Assembly: GCA_947177105.1 (NCBI GenBank)
Contig: CAMWTF010000183.1
Location: 1 to 5,674 of the forward strand
DNA from: an uncultured Lachnospiraceae bacterium
Lineage (GTDB): Bacteria; Bacillota; Clostridia; Lachnospirales; Lachnospiraceae
Direction: 5' to 3'
Length of the DNA: 5,674 bases
The translations under genes and the position numbers were made by a program. The notes under the pieces are model-generated. The model saw only the letters and a program-made list of their open reading frames with translations, had not been told where the DNA came from and searched no databases. Below are positions 4,667 to 5,674 of the stretch, in pieces. The first letter of the stretch is position 1; the number at the start of each line of letters is the position of its first letter.

Positions 4667-5674
4667 TCAGCTGTTCAGAAGAGTAAGCACAGAGTCGGAG
4701 GAATGATTGGCCTGAGAGAGCATTGCCTGGCCCGCCTGCAGCAAAATCTGGTAGTTGGAATACTCCACCATCTCCGTTGACATATCTGTATCTCTGATGG
4801 CTGACTCCGCCGCTGTGGTGTTCTCTATTACATTGTTCAAATTGTTGATGGTATGCTCCAGCCTGTTCTGAACCGCGCCGTAATAGGTTCTGACTGCGCT
4901 GACATATGTAATGGCCGCACTTACCTCGTATATCATATCCTTGGCTGCGTCGACTGTCTTCACGTTGGAACTCTGCAGGCCAAGCGCCGCTGTATTCATT
5001 CGGTATAGATTGAACTTGATTTCCTGTCCCGCTTCCGTTCCGACCTGGAGGACGATTTCGCTCTGGCCGCTGTTTCCGCCTCCGAAACCGCCGCCAGGAG
5101 TGTTGTTCACAGTGGCGCTGCCGATTTGAAATGCCTGAACGGGAGCCGTATTGCCCAATATGTTTGTACCGCCCACAGACAATCCCCCAGCAGCTATAAC
5201 GGAGCCTGCGCCATTGCCCCCGGAGTTCGTATTGTAGGAAAGCTGTCTCACGAAATTCACCAGATCGCTGTCTCCGTTGGAAAACATAGCCTTGATCTGT
5301 GTTTCCGATTTTCCGGTATTGTCCCGGATAGCGTCCGCAAAACTCTTTCCTCCTAACAGATCGCTGAATATTCTATCCATTCCCGCCGCAATACTGGCAG
5401 CCGTCACTGCGCCGCTGCCGCCGTTTGCAAGATATCCCGCATACGCCGCCGCCAAATACCCGTGTCCGTAAGGTCTGCCGTCCACTGTATATCTTTTCAG
5501 ATCAGCCGCAATCTGACTGTCCTTTGATGTATCTGCCGCGCTTGTCAAACCGTTGGTATCATTCTTCAGCCAATTATTCCAGTTGGTGGGAAATCCGCCC
5601 CCCGCAAGCTGCGCCGTTCCCTCCACAAACCAGTCGGGATATTTTACGCTGTTGTTTCTTCCTGTCATTCCGTC
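4667..5674 (-). CDS. Flagellin with embedded gluzincin metallopeptidase domain (flagellinolysin type), C-terminal 335 residues
   Basis: The gene runs off the right edge and lacks its N-terminus and start. Residue numbers here count from the first visible codon. Residues 205-335 are a clear flagellin C-terminus: QVGTEAGQEIKF, GAVQNRLEHTINNLNNVIEN (266-285), TAAESAIRDTDM, and a final ILLQAGQAMLSQAN helix that forms the D0 filament core. Before it, residues 1-150 look like a collagenase-like (gluzincin) peptidase. MTGRN-x(9)-WFVEG (3-19) fits the segment after HExxH, with Glu18 as the third zinc ligand. YGHGYLAAAYAGYLA (69-83) and a long helical region ending near 145 fit the helper subdomain. 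A Gly-rich linker (152-200) joins the two parts. Such flagellins are known as flagellinolysins: exported by the flagellar type III system and displayed as a protease on the filament surface. Plain flagellin with an unrelated insert is the alternative. Confidence 0.88.
   Translation of the reverse strand, partial: DGMTGRNNSVKYPDWFVEGTAQLAGGGFPTNWNNWLKNDTNGLTSAADTSKDSQIAADLKRYTVDGRPYGHGYLAAAYAGYLANGGSGAVTAASIAAGMDRIFSDLLGGKSFADAIRDNTGKSETQIKAMFSNGDSDLVNFVRQLSYNTNSGGNGAGSVIAAGGLSVGGTNILGNTAPVQAFQIGSATVNNTPGGGFGGGNSGQSEIVLQVGTEAGQEIKFNLYRMNTAALGLQSSNVKTVDAAKDMIYEVSAAITYVSAVRTYYGAVQNRLEHTINNLNNVIENTTAAESAIRDTDMSTEMVEYSNYQILLQAGQAMLSQANHSSDSVLTLLNS

Overview
The window reads as chromosome of a motile, endospore-forming Firmicute of the class Clostridia, most likely a Lachnospiraceae-type gut organism. 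The basis is protein similarity by eye: a clear forespore sigma factor (SigG), a YlmC/YmxH sporulation protein, NrdR, a YqeG-AroE-AroK-AroQ cluster and a flagellin. Both ends cut through genes, so this may be a whole short contig. No tRNA, rRNA, CRISPR array, IS element or phage gene is visible, and no gene-free stretch reaches 300 bases.

Layout. Positions 2-2242 (minus strand) hold a tightly packed operon read yqeG -> aroE -> aroK -> aroQ: a HAD-family phosphatase followed by three shikimate-pathway enzymes (steps 4, 5 and 3). aroQ is cut by the window edge and also carries an in-frame stop. Positions 2243-2391 separate yqeG from nrdR and are rich in secondary structure: a long perfect inverted repeat, a second interleaved inverted repeat and a terminator-like hairpin. 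Positions 2392-3160 (minus) hold ylmC -> nrdR, with a consensus vegetative promoter overlapping the end of ylmC and driving nrdR; two perfect inverted repeats lie on its -10 and in the nrdR leader. From 3161 to 3346 is the divergent intergenic region, then sigG runs alone on the plus strand (3347-4126). A hairpin at 4161-4196 separates it from a convergent minus-strand pair: a flagellin-class gene (4667 to the right edge) followed by a small Cys-rich zinc-ribbon protein (4216-4593).

The most notable gene is the right-hand one. Its C-terminal ~130 residues are a standard flagellin C-terminus (D1/D0), but the central part is not an ordinary surface domain. It contains the W-F-x-E-G third-ligand motif of collagenase-like gluzincin metallopeptidases and their downstream helper region. 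This is the architecture of a 'flagellinolysin', a protease displayed along the flagellar filament. The HExxH motif should lie immediately beyond the window edge.

The genes fall into separate jobs: aromatic amino acid precursor synthesis (aro operon), control of ribonucleotide reductase (NrdR), sporulation (SigG, YlmC) and motility/extracellular proteolysis (flagellin-protease and possibly its zinc-ribbon neighbour). All functional assignments are from sequence reading without database searches.
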